Below are positions 8,606 through 18,059 of a stretch of 49,140 bases of DNA, one piece after another (position 1 is the stretch's first letter; each line of letters starts with the position of its first letter). The DNA lies in contig NZ_JAGFNY010000014.1 of assembly GCF_019448115.1 (NCBI RefSeq), positions 1-49,140 of the forward strand, in the 5' to 3' direction. Below the pieces are notes generated by a model, which was given only the letters and a program-made list of their open reading frames with translations, had not been told where the DNA came from and made no database searches. Source of the DNA: Succinivibrio faecicola (GTDB lineage: Bacteria; Pseudomonadota; Gammaproteobacteria; Enterobacterales; Succinivibrionaceae). A program made the translations under genes and the position numbers.

Positions 8606-9919
8606 TTACCACCATGCTTCAACCTGTACACCAAACATATTATCTGATGTCATTCTACCTTCACCATTCTTTAACTCAGGAGCAGCACCGAATTCAGTCT
8701 GATTTAAAGAAAGGTTGCTTGATGTGCTGATATGTGAAACATAGAAACGAATCTCAGGACGCTGCCAGAAATCACCTGCATTAGGAGAAATAGCATATGC
8801 TAATGTATACTTAGCACCATGCTTTGATACCTTTGACTGTGCTTTGCCAACTTCTAAAGTACCATACTCCTTCTCATCAAATGCGCCAACTTCAGCAACG
8901 ATCTTAGTCATCTTTGTTAATCTGTAGTAAGGACGAACTACAGCAGATACACCTCTGAAGTGATCACGTGACTTGGTTCCTGAATTATATGCATAAACGA
9001 ACTGATGGAACATACCGAAATCTTCAGTAAAGTAAACGTTACCAAAGTTCATAAATCTCCAGCCCTGACCTTCATCATTATATAGTTCTGAGCTTGTACC
9101 ATCTAAAGATGCATCTTTAGCAGAAGCACCTGAGAATGACTGTAATACAGTCTTGTTGAATCCACCTAATACATTTAATGTTAATTCAGCAGAAAGATTT
9201 AAACCATCCTTAACTTCTTCACCATCAGCCCAGGTAAATAGATCATTTGAACCATTCTTATCACGCTCTGCGTTTAAGTATGTTGCACCTAACTGAAGGG
9301 TTGCACCATCCCATACTGGGAAGCTATATCTTGCATCAAAGTTGTTGATACGTGATTTTGTTGGCTGATTCTTTGATTTTTTTGATTCTTTTGTTCCACC
9401 TTTTTCTGAATCCAATTCATATACAGTTTCATCAGTATAGCCATTCTGTAACTTTGCGTTATAGCCGCCATCATGACGAGTCCATGCTAGATTTAACTTA
9501 CCTGAACCTAAAGTTAAATTATCAATACCTACACCATGACCTGAAATATTGTAGTAGTAAAAATCAGTGATATGAACGTCTTCACGATTTACATACTTTT
9601 TACCAACCCATAGAGTTGAATCTTTGTCTAAAAAGCCTTTAACCTGTGCATAGCACTGACGATTTGCAATGTTTGAATCCCAGTTATTTTCTTTACCGTC
9701 ACCACTTACAGTAAACATGGTTGATACTGACCATACAGTGTCATCTACCTTAGCAATATCACCAGTAATCTGCATTTCGCCAAAAGTATCATTCTGATTA
9801 CCTAGACGACCTACTTTCGTTGCCTGGCTACGAGTACCAAAAGCTGATTTTCCGTGCATAACACCAGAACGCATATAACCGTTGAACTCTGCTGGTGCTG
9901 CAAATGTCTGAGCTGACAT
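8606..9919 (-). CDS. silent LamB-type porin cassette B
   Basis: It encodes a LamB-family porin of about 437 residues, of the second subfamily (mature start AAPAEFNGYMRSGV, as in the expressed gene). Landmarks are VGRLGNQNDTFGEMQ, LWVGKKYVNREDVHITDFY followed by NISGHGVGIDN, YRLTKMTKIVAEVG, and the C-terminal FGVQVEAWW. Upstream of the core at 9924-9943 the frame is closed by TAG (complement of CTA at 9944-9946), so no signal peptide or start is available and the cassette is silent. It has the same orientation as the expressed gene, so one inversion cannot express it; two successive inversions could. A lysine/serine-rich stretch near residue 185 looks like a surface-loop insertion. Confidence 0.8.
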   Translation of the reverse strand: MSAQTFAAPAEFNGYMRSGVMHGKSAFGTRSQATKVGRLGNQNDTFGEMQITGDIAKVDDTVWSVSTMFTVSGDGKENNWDSNIANRQCYAQVKGFLDKDSTLWVGKKYVNREDVHITDFYYYNISGHGVGIDNLTLGSGKLNLAWTRHDGGYNAKLQNGYTDETVYELDSEKGGTKESKKSKNQPTKSRINNFDARYSFPVWDGATLQLGATYLNAERDKNGSNDLFTWADGEEVKDGLNLSAELTLNVLGGFNKTVLQSFSGASAKDASLDGTSSELYNDEGQGWRFMNFGNVYFTEDFGMFHQFVYAYNSGTKSRDHFRGVSAVVRPYYRLTKMTKIVAEVGAFDEKEYGTLEVGKAQSKVSKHGAKYTLAYAISPNAGDFWQRPEIRFYVSHISTSSNLSLNQTEFGAAPELKNGEGRMTSDNMFGVQVEAWW

Positions 9920-9923
9920 TAAA

Positions 9924-9943
9924 CCTGCTAGAACACTAGCGGC
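9924..9943 (-). repeat. recombination core, silent site B
   Basis: This is an exact minus-strand copy of the 20-bp core, preceded on the minus strand by an in-frame TAG (9944-9946). Confidence 0.85.
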
Positions 9944-10078
9944 CTATATATGTAAGATCAAAATATAAACTTTTGATTTATCAAATGGATAGTAAATATA
10001 AATCGGTCCTATGTGCAATTTTTTAATTTGCAATTGTAGTTTCAATTCATATTATTTCAATGATCGAATGTTTTATCG
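9944..10078 (-). repeat. long inverted repeat, left arm (upstream flank of cassette B)
   Basis: This roughly 135-bp flank is nearly identical, in inverted orientation, to 15015-15150 upstream of cassette D. The few differences cluster around 10014-10026. Together with the core and early coding repeat, the arms bracket 10.0-15.2 kb, which holds two ATPase genes and cassette C. Confidence 0.85.
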
Positions 10079-10092
10079 TTGGATAAAAGAGA

Positions 10093-11736
10093 TTATTTAA
10101 TGACGCAGTATTCTGATATTGATCTTTCTTTTGAATCAAAAACCATTGCTATTTTTATTACTCTATCTTTAAGAGGCAGCGTATCTCCATAATGTTTTTT
10201 GATAATCTGTTCAGATGCTTGTTTTAGCAATAACTTAAGATCAGCTGTTGATTTTGCATATTTAAACTCAATTACAATTCTTGATGAATCAAATTCAATT
10301 TGAAGATCTGATCTTCCTTTTGAGCTATTGGATTCAGAAAGAATATTTAATCCGGCACCTTGAAGATACATCTGTATGTGACTTCTTAATGAAGATTCAT
10401 CTTTTATTGGATACTTGTCATATGATATAGAATTTAAGATGGCATTGAACAAAGAAACAATCTCTTCTGCATTACCATCTATCAATGAATTTATTTGAAT
10501 ATTAGATATTGAAGGTTCAATTCCAAATGTCTTGAAATAAAGCAGATTTGACAAAGCCTTTCTTATTTCATTATTTGGAATTCCCAAAACGATATTTTTT
10601 CCAAGTTCTAGTTCTGAGTGTAATGTTAAATACCCAGTTTGGCACATCAAAACTGTTGGATTGATATCTAAAAGAGAATTTGGATTAGAGAATGATTCAT
10701 GTGATATATAAATATCTTTATTTGAATATTCTGTAACATCTAGTTCATGGTTATCCAAGTAATTTTTCAGAATTGATGGAATACCACCATTATCAAACCA
10801 GTAATCACCAAACTTGATTTTTTCTCTATTAAATGATTCCTTGAAAAAATTATTGATTGACCATGTTGAAAAAACTTTATTTTCAAAATCTTCATCAAAG
10901 CAATAGCCATCATATTCCATTGCTAGTTTACTGACTAATCTATCAACATAATCAATTCTTACTGGATCATCTTTCTGCAATAATGAAATATCTTTGCCAT
11001 ATAGCTTTAATATGACATCATCAATGTAATCTTTGAAATATTCTATAATCTCTTCTTTTGTATAACCAACTATGTTTGAACATAGATTTTTATATGTTAG
11101 ATCGATAATATCTGAACCTACAGAAAACAATGCTACATGCTTAAGTCTTGTAACACCAGTTACTGCAAGAAATCTAATGTGACCACCACCTTTTAAGGAC
11201 GCATATAAACTTTTTAAAGTTTCTGAAAACTTTTCATATTGGGCTTTATTATTAATATTTCTTGTTAGCAAGCAATCATATTCATCAATCAGAACAACAA
11301 TCTGCTTTCCTATAGGCATAGCTTCAAACAAAGCCTTTATATAGCCAGCTGGTGTATCAATAATCGGATCTATTGAAAAATTATTTTTTGATGCAAACTT
11401 TAAAATCTGATTTTTAAGACCAGATAAAAAGGATTCATAGTCAGATGAAATATAGTCAAGAAAATTAATTCTTAAAATAGGATAGGTTGGTTCATTCCAC
11501 TTATCGTATATAAAAGTTCCTTTAAAATATGGATCTTTTCCTAAGCCAAATAGCGTTGCTATAGTATCCAGTGTTAATGACTTTCCAAATCTTCTTGGTC
11601 GAGAAAAGAATATTCTGCTGTAAGATGAAATGATTTTATAAATTTCATTGGTTTTATCTACATAAATATTATTACCACTTCTTAATTCAACAAAACTGTC
11701 TGATAATAAAATGGACTTCATACCAAATAACTCCAA
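10093..11736 (-). CDS. AAA-ATPase-like / PD-(D/E)XK nuclease family protein 1
   Basis: A 547-residue protein of the family with an N-terminal AAA-ATPase_like domain and a C-terminal PD-(D/E)XK nuclease-like domain (PDDEXK_9 type). The P-loop-like motif SRPRRFGKSL is at residues 45-54, Walker B IVVLIDEYD at about 146-154, and GVTRL near 210. The C-terminus shows GRSDLQIEF followed by IVIEFKYAKS near 485-505, which matches the D...E-x-K nuclease core. Such proteins are common in many copies in gut anaerobes and their role is not known. It sits inside the invertible array, between cassette B and cassette C. A second family member is at 18315. It is cytoplasmic, with no signal peptide or membrane segment. 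Confidence 0.8.
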   Translation of the reverse strand: MELFGMKSILLSDSFVELRSGNNIYVDKTNEIYKIISSYSRIFFSRPRRFGKSLTLDTIATLFGLGKDPYFKGTFIYDKWNEPTYPILRINFLDYISSDYESFLSGLKNQILKFASKNNFSIDPIIDTPAGYIKALFEAMPIGKQIVVLIDEYDCLLTRNINNKAQYEKFSETLKSLYASLKGGGHIRFLAVTGVTRLKHVALFSVGSDIIDLTYKNLCSNIVGYTKEEIIEYFKDYIDDVILKLYGKDISLLQKDDPVRIDYVDRLVSKLAMEYDGYCFDEDFENKVFSTWSINNFFKESFNREKIKFGDYWFDNGGIPSILKNYLDNHELDVTEYSNKDIYISHESFSNPNSLLDINPTVLMCQTGYLTLHSELELGKNIVLGIPNNEIRKALSNLLYFKTFGIEPSISNIQINSLIDGNAEEIVSLFNAILNSISYDKYPIKDESSLRSHIQMYLQGAGLNILSESNSSKGRSDLQIEFDSSRIVIEFKYAKSTADLKLLLKQASEQIIKKHYGDTLPLKDRVIKIAMVFDSKERSISEYCVIK

Positions 11737-11963
11737 TGAATCTTTTCATAGAAGTATAGCCTATTTGTTAATATTTTTATATCACAGACATTCACAAATT
11801 TCATTCTCAAATATATATCCATGAAAACAAACAATTCATCAAAAACTTTCACTTAAGCAAGAAAACAACATTCATAAATCATAAATTCAGTTCTTTCTAA
11901 AATCAAAATTAAGAAAAATCAATCAAATAGAAATTACTGTAGAAGATATGAAAGCTTATATAG

Positions 11964-11983
11964 GCCGCTAGTGTTCTAGCAGG
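11964..11983 (+). repeat. recombination core, silent site C
   Basis: An exact plus-strand copy of the 20-bp core with in-frame TAG at 11961-11963. The flank reads CTTATATAG immediately before it. The region 11737-11960 is AT-rich and shows no gene. Confidence 0.85.
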
Positions 11984-11987
11984 TTTA

Positions 11988-13403
11988 ATGTCAGCTCAGG
12001 CATCTGCAGCTGTTACACCAGATGTTGCTTTAAAAGGCGATGCTGGTTGGTTTCGTGTTGGCCTCTTTTCAAGAAACTTCAAAAAGAATGTTGGTGATGT
12101 AGGTCGTCTTGGTAACGAAAATGACACTTATTTAGAATTGGCTCCACAAGTTACCTTAGCAGAGGTGGATGGTGTTGAGTATAGATTTGTGTCTTCATTT
12201 GGTATGGGTTCAGAATACAAAGGTGGCTGGGCTGGAACAAATAATCAGCGTGGTCCACAAGCAGATCGTGATCCAACAAAAAAGAACAGTAATTTAGGTG
12301 ACTTCTCAAATTTATCATTTGGTTTAACTCAGGCTTATGTGAGAGTTACAGGTCTTTTAGATTCAGATAAAGATGCAACAATCTGGGTCGGTAAAAGATA
12401 TCAGCGTCAGGATTCTTTCATTGTTGATAATAAATATCGCGATGTTTCTGGTGATTCAGTAGGTATTGAGAATCTATCTGTAGGTTCAGGTAAACTACGT
12501 GCAACCTGGGTACGTCGCGATGATCAAAATGTATTCACTAATAAGTATGATGGATATACTGCATTAGACTGGGATGCTAAAGACGGTGATTTAAGACCAT
12601 CTAAGACTACCAACAATATTTTTGATGTTTCTTATGCATTCCCTGTTGGTGCTGAAACTTCATTAGATTTAGGTTATACTTTTATTGCTCCACAGCGTTA
12701 TGCATCTGAGTATTCAAATTATGGTTACAAGTTGAAGGATGAAGTTGGTAATTCTCACCTTGTTTTAGGTAGGTTAGATACTAAATTATTCAACTGTGTA
12801 AACAACACAACTGTTCTACGTTATGTAAGAGGTTCAACAGCTGAAGGTGGTTATACTGCACATACCTATGACGTTCACTCACAGGATGACAGTTCATACA
12901 GTATTGATTTAATCAATCATGGTTATGCAAAGCTTACTGATCGAATTGGTATGCACTATCATACTTGGTTCAACTTTGCTAGAACAACCAATAATATTGG
13001 TGCTAATGACAGCAAAGAAGTATCAAGATCATTCCAGTTAGTTTTACGTCCTTACTACAAGTTAACTAAGATGACTCGCTTAGAATTAGAAGCAGGTATG
13101 AGTACAAAGGTAACTGCAAATGATAACTATGCAGAAAAGGATTTAACAAAGAAAAATTCATTTAGCGATTCTCAGGCTCAGAAGCTAACTTTAGCTTACG
13201 CTATTACTCCTGATGCTGGCGCTATATGGGCTGCCCCAATAATAAGATTCTTTGCTACATACAAGCACTATAACGATGATCATGTAGGTACTTATGGAAA
13301 TGGCTTCAAGGTTGAAAATGTAGCAACTCGTAAGCCTGTTCAGTTATATGAAGGTCGTAAGACTGAGACATTCTTTGGTGCTCAAGTTGATGCAGCTTTC
13401 TAA
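11988..13403 (+). CDS. silent LamB-type porin cassette C
   Basis: A LamB-family porin cassette of about 471 residues, closely similar to cassette A through most of its length (shared segments include the NIFDVSYAFPVGAE block and a C-terminal block ending YEGRKTETFFGAQV). Differences cluster in short segments that fit surface loops. It ends in VDAAF, keeping the terminal phenylalanine. It lacks promoter-side signal-peptide codons and is closed upstream by TAG at 11961-11963, so it is silent. It is the only plus-strand cassette without a tail-to-tail porin partner; its convergent neighbour is the ATPase at 13475. One inversion with the site at 22726-22745 would express it. Confidence 0.8.
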   Translation: MSAQASAAVTPDVALKGDAGWFRVGLFSRNFKKNVGDVGRLGNENDTYLELAPQVTLAEVDGVEYRFVSSFGMGSEYKGGWAGTNNQRGPQADRDPTKKNSNLGDFSNLSFGLTQAYVRVTGLLDSDKDATIWVGKRYQRQDSFIVDNKYRDVSGDSVGIENLSVGSGKLRATWVRRDDQNVFTNKYDGYTALDWDAKDGDLRPSKTTNNIFDVSYAFPVGAETSLDLGYTFIAPQRYASEYSNYGYKLKDEVGNSHLVLGRLDTKLFNCVNNTTVLRYVRGSTAEGGYTAHTYDVHSQDDSSYSIDLINHGYAKLTDRIGMHYHTWFNFARTTNNIGANDSKEVSRSFQLVLRPYYKLTKMTRLELEAGMSTKVTANDNYAEKDLTKKNSFSDSQAQKLTLAYAITPDAGAIWAAPIIRFFATYKHYNDDHVGTYGNGFKVENVATRKPVQLYEGRKTETFFGAQVDAAF

Positions 13404-13437
13404 TAGAACTTGTTAAGAAATAGTCTTGTATAACATT

Positions 13438-13461
13438 AAGAGCGGCATATGCCGCTCTTTT
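13438..13461. terminator. terminator between cassette C and the ATPase gene
   Basis: AAGAGCGGC-ATAT-GCCGCTCTT followed by TT, a near copy of the hairpins after the other plus-strand cassettes. About 35 bp before it, the segment TGTTAAGAAATAGTCTTGTA is shared with cassettes A and D. Confidence 0.85.
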
Positions 13462-13474
13462 CTTGATAGGAAAA

Positions 13475-14818
13475 TCAAATTGATATGTCTAGCTGAATAT
13501 TTGAATATTCTTGCTCTTCAACCTTCAAGAACATAATCATATACCATGGAATATAGTGAATTTTTTCAACAGATTCATAGTTACCTTGGCAGAAAACAAA
13601 TCCTTTTTTAAGATCCCACTCTTCAATTTCTAGTATGTTGTTTAAAGCAGAGTGCATTTTATATGTTTTTCCTGATTTAATTTCTATCGGCAAAACATCT
13701 GGGCCTATTTGAACAACAAAATCAATTTCTCCATTTTTTTGTCTATTGTAATATCTTAAAGAAAATCCGTTTGCCTTTAATTGTTGAGCAAAAACATTTT
13801 CAAGAATTCCTCCCATATTAACTGAGAGATTTCCTTGTAGTATTTCAAACTGAATATTCTCTAGGCACATTGCACACAGTAAGCCCGTATCACACATAAA
13901 TAGCTTAAATAAACGTCTTTGTTCACTGATTTTTAAAGGAGCTCTTAGCTCATTTAAGTTATAACAAGGCAAAGCGACACCTGCATCTGACAGCCAGACA
14001 AAAGAATCTTCATATTCTCTTAATCTTGCATTCCTATCTATGCTTGCTAAATTAAACCTTCTATTCTTCTGATCAAGCTCTGATGGTATTCTGTCGAAAA
14101 TGTTGGTAACTTTAACTTTTTCCTTCGATGTATATTTGCTTATATCCTGTCTGTACAGATTCAGAATATCATTTTGAACAGCTATAACCTGTTTAATATC
14201 CTTGTGCTCTATAAATGTTTTTACAACATCAGGCATACCACCAACAATAATGTAATACTTAAACATGTTTATCATTTTTTCATGGATCAGATCGGTTGGT
14301 GGAATGCGTTTTTGGTAACAATCCTTAAGATAATCAAGGAGCTCCTTTTTAATGTTATTTGCGATACAGAATTCTTCAAAATCCATTGGATACATCTGAA
14401 TGCATTCTTCAAAACCAACTGGATATGAAGGTACTGCCTTATAATTTACTCCAAGTAATGATCCTGATTCTATGTAATCATAACTGCCATCCTCAACAAG
14501 AAATTTTATTGCTGTTCTGGCATTTGGACATTCTTGAATTTCGTCAAGGAAGATTAAGGTTTCGCCTGGAATTAGTTCTTCATTAGTGAATGCAGATAAA
14601 TTCATAATAATCGTCTCTGCATCAAGATTTCCACTGAAGATCTTTTTTGCATCAGGATGAGTAATGAAATTGAGTTCAACAAAACTTTTATAGTTCTTTT
14701 TTCCAAAAGCTCTAATAATGTATGTTTTACCGATTTGCCTTGCTCCTGTAATAAGGAGAGCCTTTTTCTTTTTACTTGCTTTCCAAGAAGTAAGTTGTTC
14801 TTCGACTTTTCTATACAT
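13475..14818 (-). CDS. AAA_14 / DUF4143 ATP-binding protein
   Basis: A 447-residue protein of the AAA_14-DUF4143 family. The P-loop TGARQIGKTY lies at residues 24-33, Walker B TLIFLDEIQEC near 91-101, and an ESGSLLG sensor-like motif near 136-142. A C-terminal nuclease-like segment, GEIDFVVQ ... LPIEIKSGKT, lies near 360-385. The family is widespread in gut bacteria and archaea without a settled function; a DNA-linked role is often suggested. It is cytoplasmic. It lies convergent to porin cassette C inside the invertible array. Its upstream region has three direct TCACGTT repeats at exact 33-bp spacing, which suggests its own regulation. Confidence 0.8.
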   Translation of the reverse strand: MYRKVEEQLTSWKASKKKKALLITGARQIGKTYIIRAFGKKNYKSFVELNFITHPDAKKIFSGNLDAETIIMNLSAFTNEELIPGETLIFLDEIQECPNARTAIKFLVEDGSYDYIESGSLLGVNYKAVPSYPVGFEECIQMYPMDFEEFCIANNIKKELLDYLKDCYQKRIPPTDLIHEKMINMFKYYIIVGGMPDVVKTFIEHKDIKQVIAVQNDILNLYRQDISKYTSKEKVKVTNIFDRIPSELDQKNRRFNLASIDRNARLREYEDSFVWLSDAGVALPCYNLNELRAPLKISEQRRLFKLFMCDTGLLCAMCLENIQFEILQGNLSVNMGGILENVFAQQLKANGFSLRYYNRQKNGEIDFVVQIGPDVLPIEIKSGKTYKMHSALNNILEIEEWDLKKGFVFCQGNYESVEKIHYIPWYMIMFLKVEEQEYSNIQLDISI

Positions 14819-14831
14819 TTAATAACCGTTA

Positions 14832-14904
14832 TCACGTTTTTGAGTGTAGATATTCTTAATAATTTCACGTTATTCTAATTATAGAATACATTTATTTTCA
14901 CGTT
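14832..14904 (-). promoter_or_regulatory. three TCACGTT direct repeats, 33-bp period
   Basis: TCACGTT occurs at 14832-14838, 14865-14871 and 14898-14904, exactly 33 bp apart (about three helical turns). The last two lie in the longer match TTTCACGTTAT. A minus-strand TATAAT lies inside the symmetric TTCTA-TAAT-TAGAA near 14873-14886, between the second and third copies. The layout resembles operators on one DNA face around the promoter of the ATPase gene. The region 14905-15014 shows nothing else. Confidence 0.5.
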
Positions 14905-15014
14905 ATATTAACGTAGAAAAATTTTTTTAATAGAAGAACACAATCTTTAAAAAGAATAAAAATTGAATTGGACAAAATGATCTACAAGAAAAAAATTCAG
15001 GATCTGTAACCCCC

Positions 15015-15150
15015 ACGATAAAACATTCGATCATTGAAATAATATGAATTGAAACTACAATTGCAAATAAAAAAATTTAACATAGGACCGATTTATATTT
15101 ACTATCCATTTGATAAATCAAAAGTTTATATTTTGATCTTACATATATAG
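15015..15150 (+). repeat. long inverted repeat, right arm (upstream flank of cassette D)
   Basis: This arm is nearly identical to the reverse complement of 9944-10078 and ends at the TAG (15148-15150) that precedes core D. Confidence 0.85.
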
Positions 15151-15170
15151 GCCGCTAGTGTTCTAGCAGG
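15151..15170 (+). repeat. recombination core, silent site D
   Basis: An exact plus-strand copy of the 20-bp core. It is preceded by in-frame TAG at 15148-15150. Confidence 0.85.
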
Positions 15171-15174
15171 TTTA

Positions 15175-16602
15175 ATGTCAGCTCAGGCTTACGCAAATGG
15201 TGATGGTTCATTATTAAAAGGTAATTCATCATGTTTCCGTACAAGTGTTCACTCAAGCAAATTTGCAGGAACTTTATTTGATTTTGGTGGTGTTAACGAT
15301 GTTGGTCGTTTAGGTAATGAGCACGATACATATTTTGAAATGGCTCCAAACTTTACAATTGCTGAAGTTGATGGAACAGAATGGGGTGCTGCTACCGCAT
15401 TTGCTTATAAAACAGCTAATGAATCTGCAGTTCAGACTTTTGACGGTAAAGATGCTGTAATTGAATTTGATCAGGCTTATTTATATGTAAATGGATTCTT
15501 TGATTTTGATAAGGGTGCAACTTTATGGGTTGGTAAAAAGTACATCCGTTCAGATTCATTCTTAACCGATCAGTTCTGGCGTAATACTTCTGGTACAGGT
15601 GTTGGTATTGACAATTTATCAGTGGGTAGCGGTAAGCTAAGAGCAAGCTGGACTAAGCGTACAGGTAATGCTGATTTTACTTCAAATAACGATACCTATA
15701 AATATGATAAGTATCTAGAACAAGTTGATTTAGATAAAGCTGATTATGTAAATGTTACTGATGGTAAAGGCTATAAGTTAGTAAGCGTTGAAAAGGCAAA
15801 GACTGTAGAAATCAACATGTTTGACTTTGATTACAGTTTCAATGTAGCAGATGGTAAAAACTTAGATTTAGGCTATACATTAATCACTCCACAACGCTAT
15901 TCTTCAGAGTATGCTTCATCAGGCTACTCTTTAGCTCGTGAAATTGCAAATAGCCAAATCTTTACATTAGGTTATAATCAGTCATTACTAGGTGGTCATA
16001 ATTCAACTTACCTCCGTTTTGTTAAAGGTCAGACTGCTGGTGATGGCGGTTGGGGTGACTACACAGCATACGGTTATGCAAGCTCAAAGGCTTCAAGCAG
16101 CTCATGGGCATGGGATTTTATCAATCTGAGTGCTATCAAAATTACTGAAAACTTTAAGTTATATTCACATGTAAGAGGCTATATAACAGGTGGTTATGAT
16201 ACTGATGTTTCAGGTGGTTTAACACATGCTCGTGGCTTCCAGGTTGTAGTTCGTCCTGAGTACCAGTTAACCAAGATGACAAAGCTTGCTTTAGAAGCTG
16301 GTTTCATGACTCAGAGCAAGCAGAATGTTAACTCTAAAGATGATTCAAACAATCAGGCTCAGAAGGTAACATTAGCTTACATTTTAAATCCATTTGGAGC
16401 AAACCTCTATTCAAACCCAGAATTCCGCTTCTATGTAACATATAAGCATGCAGGTCACGATAATAGAGCATATGGTTCACTAAATGATATTACTAATGCA
16501 TCTGTTATTGAAAAGAAGGATGGTAAGTTAGAGTCTGTATCAAGCGGTCTAAAGAGAACTCATGACACATTCTTCGGTGTTCAGGCTACAGCTTGGTTCT
16601 AA
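15175..16602 (+). CDS. silent LamB-type porin cassette D
   Basis: A LamB-family porin cassette of about 475 residues. It is the most diverged of the plus-strand set (mature start YANGDGSLLKG). Landmarks are VGRLGNEHDTYFEM, LWVGKKYIRSDSFLTDQFW with NTSGTGVGIDN, YQLTKMTKLALEAG and the C-terminal FFGVQATAWF. It is silenced by TAG at 15148-15150 and by the absence of promoter-side codons. It is tail-to-tail with cassette E across a shared terminator. A long insertion around residues 175-200, rich in Lys/Asp/Tyr, probably forms an extracellular loop. One inversion with the expressed site would put it behind the promoter. Confidence 0.8.
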   Translation: MSAQAYANGDGSLLKGNSSCFRTSVHSSKFAGTLFDFGGVNDVGRLGNEHDTYFEMAPNFTIAEVDGTEWGAATAFAYKTANESAVQTFDGKDAVIEFDQAYLYVNGFFDFDKGATLWVGKKYIRSDSFLTDQFWRNTSGTGVGIDNLSVGSGKLRASWTKRTGNADFTSNNDTYKYDKYLEQVDLDKADYVNVTDGKGYKLVSVEKAKTVEINMFDFDYSFNVADGKNLDLGYTLITPQRYSSEYASSGYSLAREIANSQIFTLGYNQSLLGGHNSTYLRFVKGQTAGDGGWGDYTAYGYASSKASSSSWAWDFINLSAIKITENFKLYSHVRGYITGGYDTDVSGGLTHARGFQVVVRPEYQLTKMTKLALEAGFMTQSKQNVNSKDDSNNQAQKVTLAYILNPFGANLYSNPEFRFYVTYKHAGHDNRAYGSLNDITNASVIEKKDGKLESVSSGLKRTHDTFFGVQATAWF

Positions 16603-16634
16603 TAGAACTTGTTAAGAAATAGTCTTGTATAATT

Positions 16635-16660
16635 AAAAGAGCGGCATATGCCGCTCTTTT
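16635..16660. terminator. bidirectional terminator between cassettes D and E
   Basis: AAAAGAGCGGC-ATAT-GCCGCTCTTTT lies between the convergent porin cassettes. The following CTTATGGTGAATTATAAGTG is shared with the A/B junction. Confidence 0.85.
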
Positions 16661-16685
16661 CTTATGGTGAATTATAAGTGATATT

Positions 16686-18035
16686 TTACCACATTGCTTC
16701 AACCTGAGCACCGAATACAGTATCGTGACCTTTCTTTGCACCACCGATCGTATCTTCATCCTTTTCGTTGAATACATTTGTGTCAGCAGTTAAATTCATG
16801 TATGAAACATAGAATCTGAATTCAGGACGTGACCAGAAGTTACCTGCATCAGGATTAATAGCGTAAGCTAAAGTTGCCTTCTGACCTGCATGAGTTCTAT
16901 GATCTGCCTTACCAGCATCATGCTTTAAGTACTTCTCATGTTCAACAAATGCACCTAACTCAGCGATAACCTTAGTCATCTTGGTTAACTTGTAGTATGG
17001 ACGAACTACTAAGCCTAAAGTTCTCTTGCTGTCATAATCATTAGATGTTGAGTATGCAGCATTGAACTGATGGAACATACCGAAGTTTTCAGTAAACTGG
17101 CTTAAACCGATGTTTAATAAGCGGTAGCCCTGACCAGTAAAGCCTGCTACACCACCAAAACCTGAATTTGACTTGATGTCAGCAGTTGTTGACCAAGCAC
17201 AGTCTGCTGATGAACCAGAGAATGACTGTAATACAGTCTTATTGAAGCCACCTAATACGTTTAAGGTTAATTCAGCAGTCAAGTTGAATGCATCTTTTAA
17301 CTCATTATCCTTAGTCCAAGTGTATGAAGAGAACTCACCATTCTTATCACGCTCAGGACGTAAATATGTTGCACCTAACTCTACAGATGCACCATCCCAT
17401 GCAGGGAATACGTAACGGGTATCAAATACATTTAAGCGAACTTTAACCTCTTTTTTTTCTGCAAACTGACCTTTTACAATTTCTTTAACGTTACCTGGTA
17501 AAGCATTTCCTTTATCGTCTTTCTCGTCAGCTTTCTGCTTAATAACATACTTATCTTTAAAAGTCTTATAGGTTGCATTGCCGTTGTCTTTTCTTGTCCA
17601 TGCAGCTGATAATTTACCAGTACCAACATTTAACTGTTCAAAACCAACACCATGACCAGAAACATCATAGAAGTAGAAATCGCCAATATATGAATCTTCA
17701 CGCTGAACGTACTTCTTACCAGCCCATAGAATTGCGTCCTTATCTAAAAGACCTTTAACCTGTGCATAGAGCTGACGATTTACAATATTACCTTCCCAGT
17801 TGTTTTCTTTACCGTCACCACCTACACAGAACAAGGCTCCAATTGACCATACAGTATCATCTACCTTAGCAATATCACTAGAGAATAGCATGTCCATGAA
17901 AGTATCGTTCTCGTTACCAAAACGACCTAACTGCTGAACATATGCCTTGTGACCATATGTTGACTTACCGTGCATAACACCAGAACGCATGTAACCACTA
18001 ACGTCTACTGGTGCAGCCATAGCCTGAGCTGACAT
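16686..18035 (-). CDS. silent LamB-type porin cassette E
   Basis: A LamB-family porin cassette of about 449 residues, of the same subfamily as cassette B and the expressed gene (starts AAPVDVSGYMRSGV). Landmarks are LGRFGNENDTFMDM, LWAGKKYVQREDSYIGDFY with DVSGHGVGFEQ, YYKLTKMTKVIAELG and the C-terminal FGAQVEAMW. A charged insertion near residues 170-195 is absent from the expressed gene and probably is a surface loop. Silent: minus-strand TAG (complement 18060-18062) abuts the core, and no start or promoter-side signal codons are present. It has the same orientation as the expressed gene and so needs two inversions to reach the promoter. Confidence 0.8.
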   Translation of the reverse strand: MSAQAMAAPVDVSGYMRSGVMHGKSTYGHKAYVQQLGRFGNENDTFMDMLFSSDIAKVDDTVWSIGALFCVGGDGKENNWEGNIVNRQLYAQVKGLLDKDAILWAGKKYVQREDSYIGDFYFYDVSGHGVGFEQLNVGTGKLSAAWTRKDNGNATYKTFKDKYVIKQKADEKDDKGNALPGNVKEIVKGQFAEKKEVKVRLNVFDTRYVFPAWDGASVELGATYLRPERDKNGEFSSYTWTKDNELKDAFNLTAELTLNVLGGFNKTVLQSFSGSSADCAWSTTADIKSNSGFGGVAGFTGQGYRLLNIGLSQFTENFGMFHQFNAAYSTSNDYDSKRTLGLVVRPYYKLTKMTKVIAELGAFVEHEKYLKHDAGKADHRTHAGQKATLAYAINPDAGNFWSRPEFRFYVSYMNLTADTNVFNEKDEDTIGGAKKGHDTVFGAQVEAMW

Positions 18036-18039
18036 TAAA

Positions 18040-18059
18040 CCTGCTAGAACACTAGCGGC
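18040..18059 (-). repeat. recombination core, silent site E
   Basis: An exact minus-strand copy of the core. Minus-strand TAG at 18060-18062 precedes it. The region 18063-18314 upstream is AT-rich and shows no gene. Confidence 0.85.
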
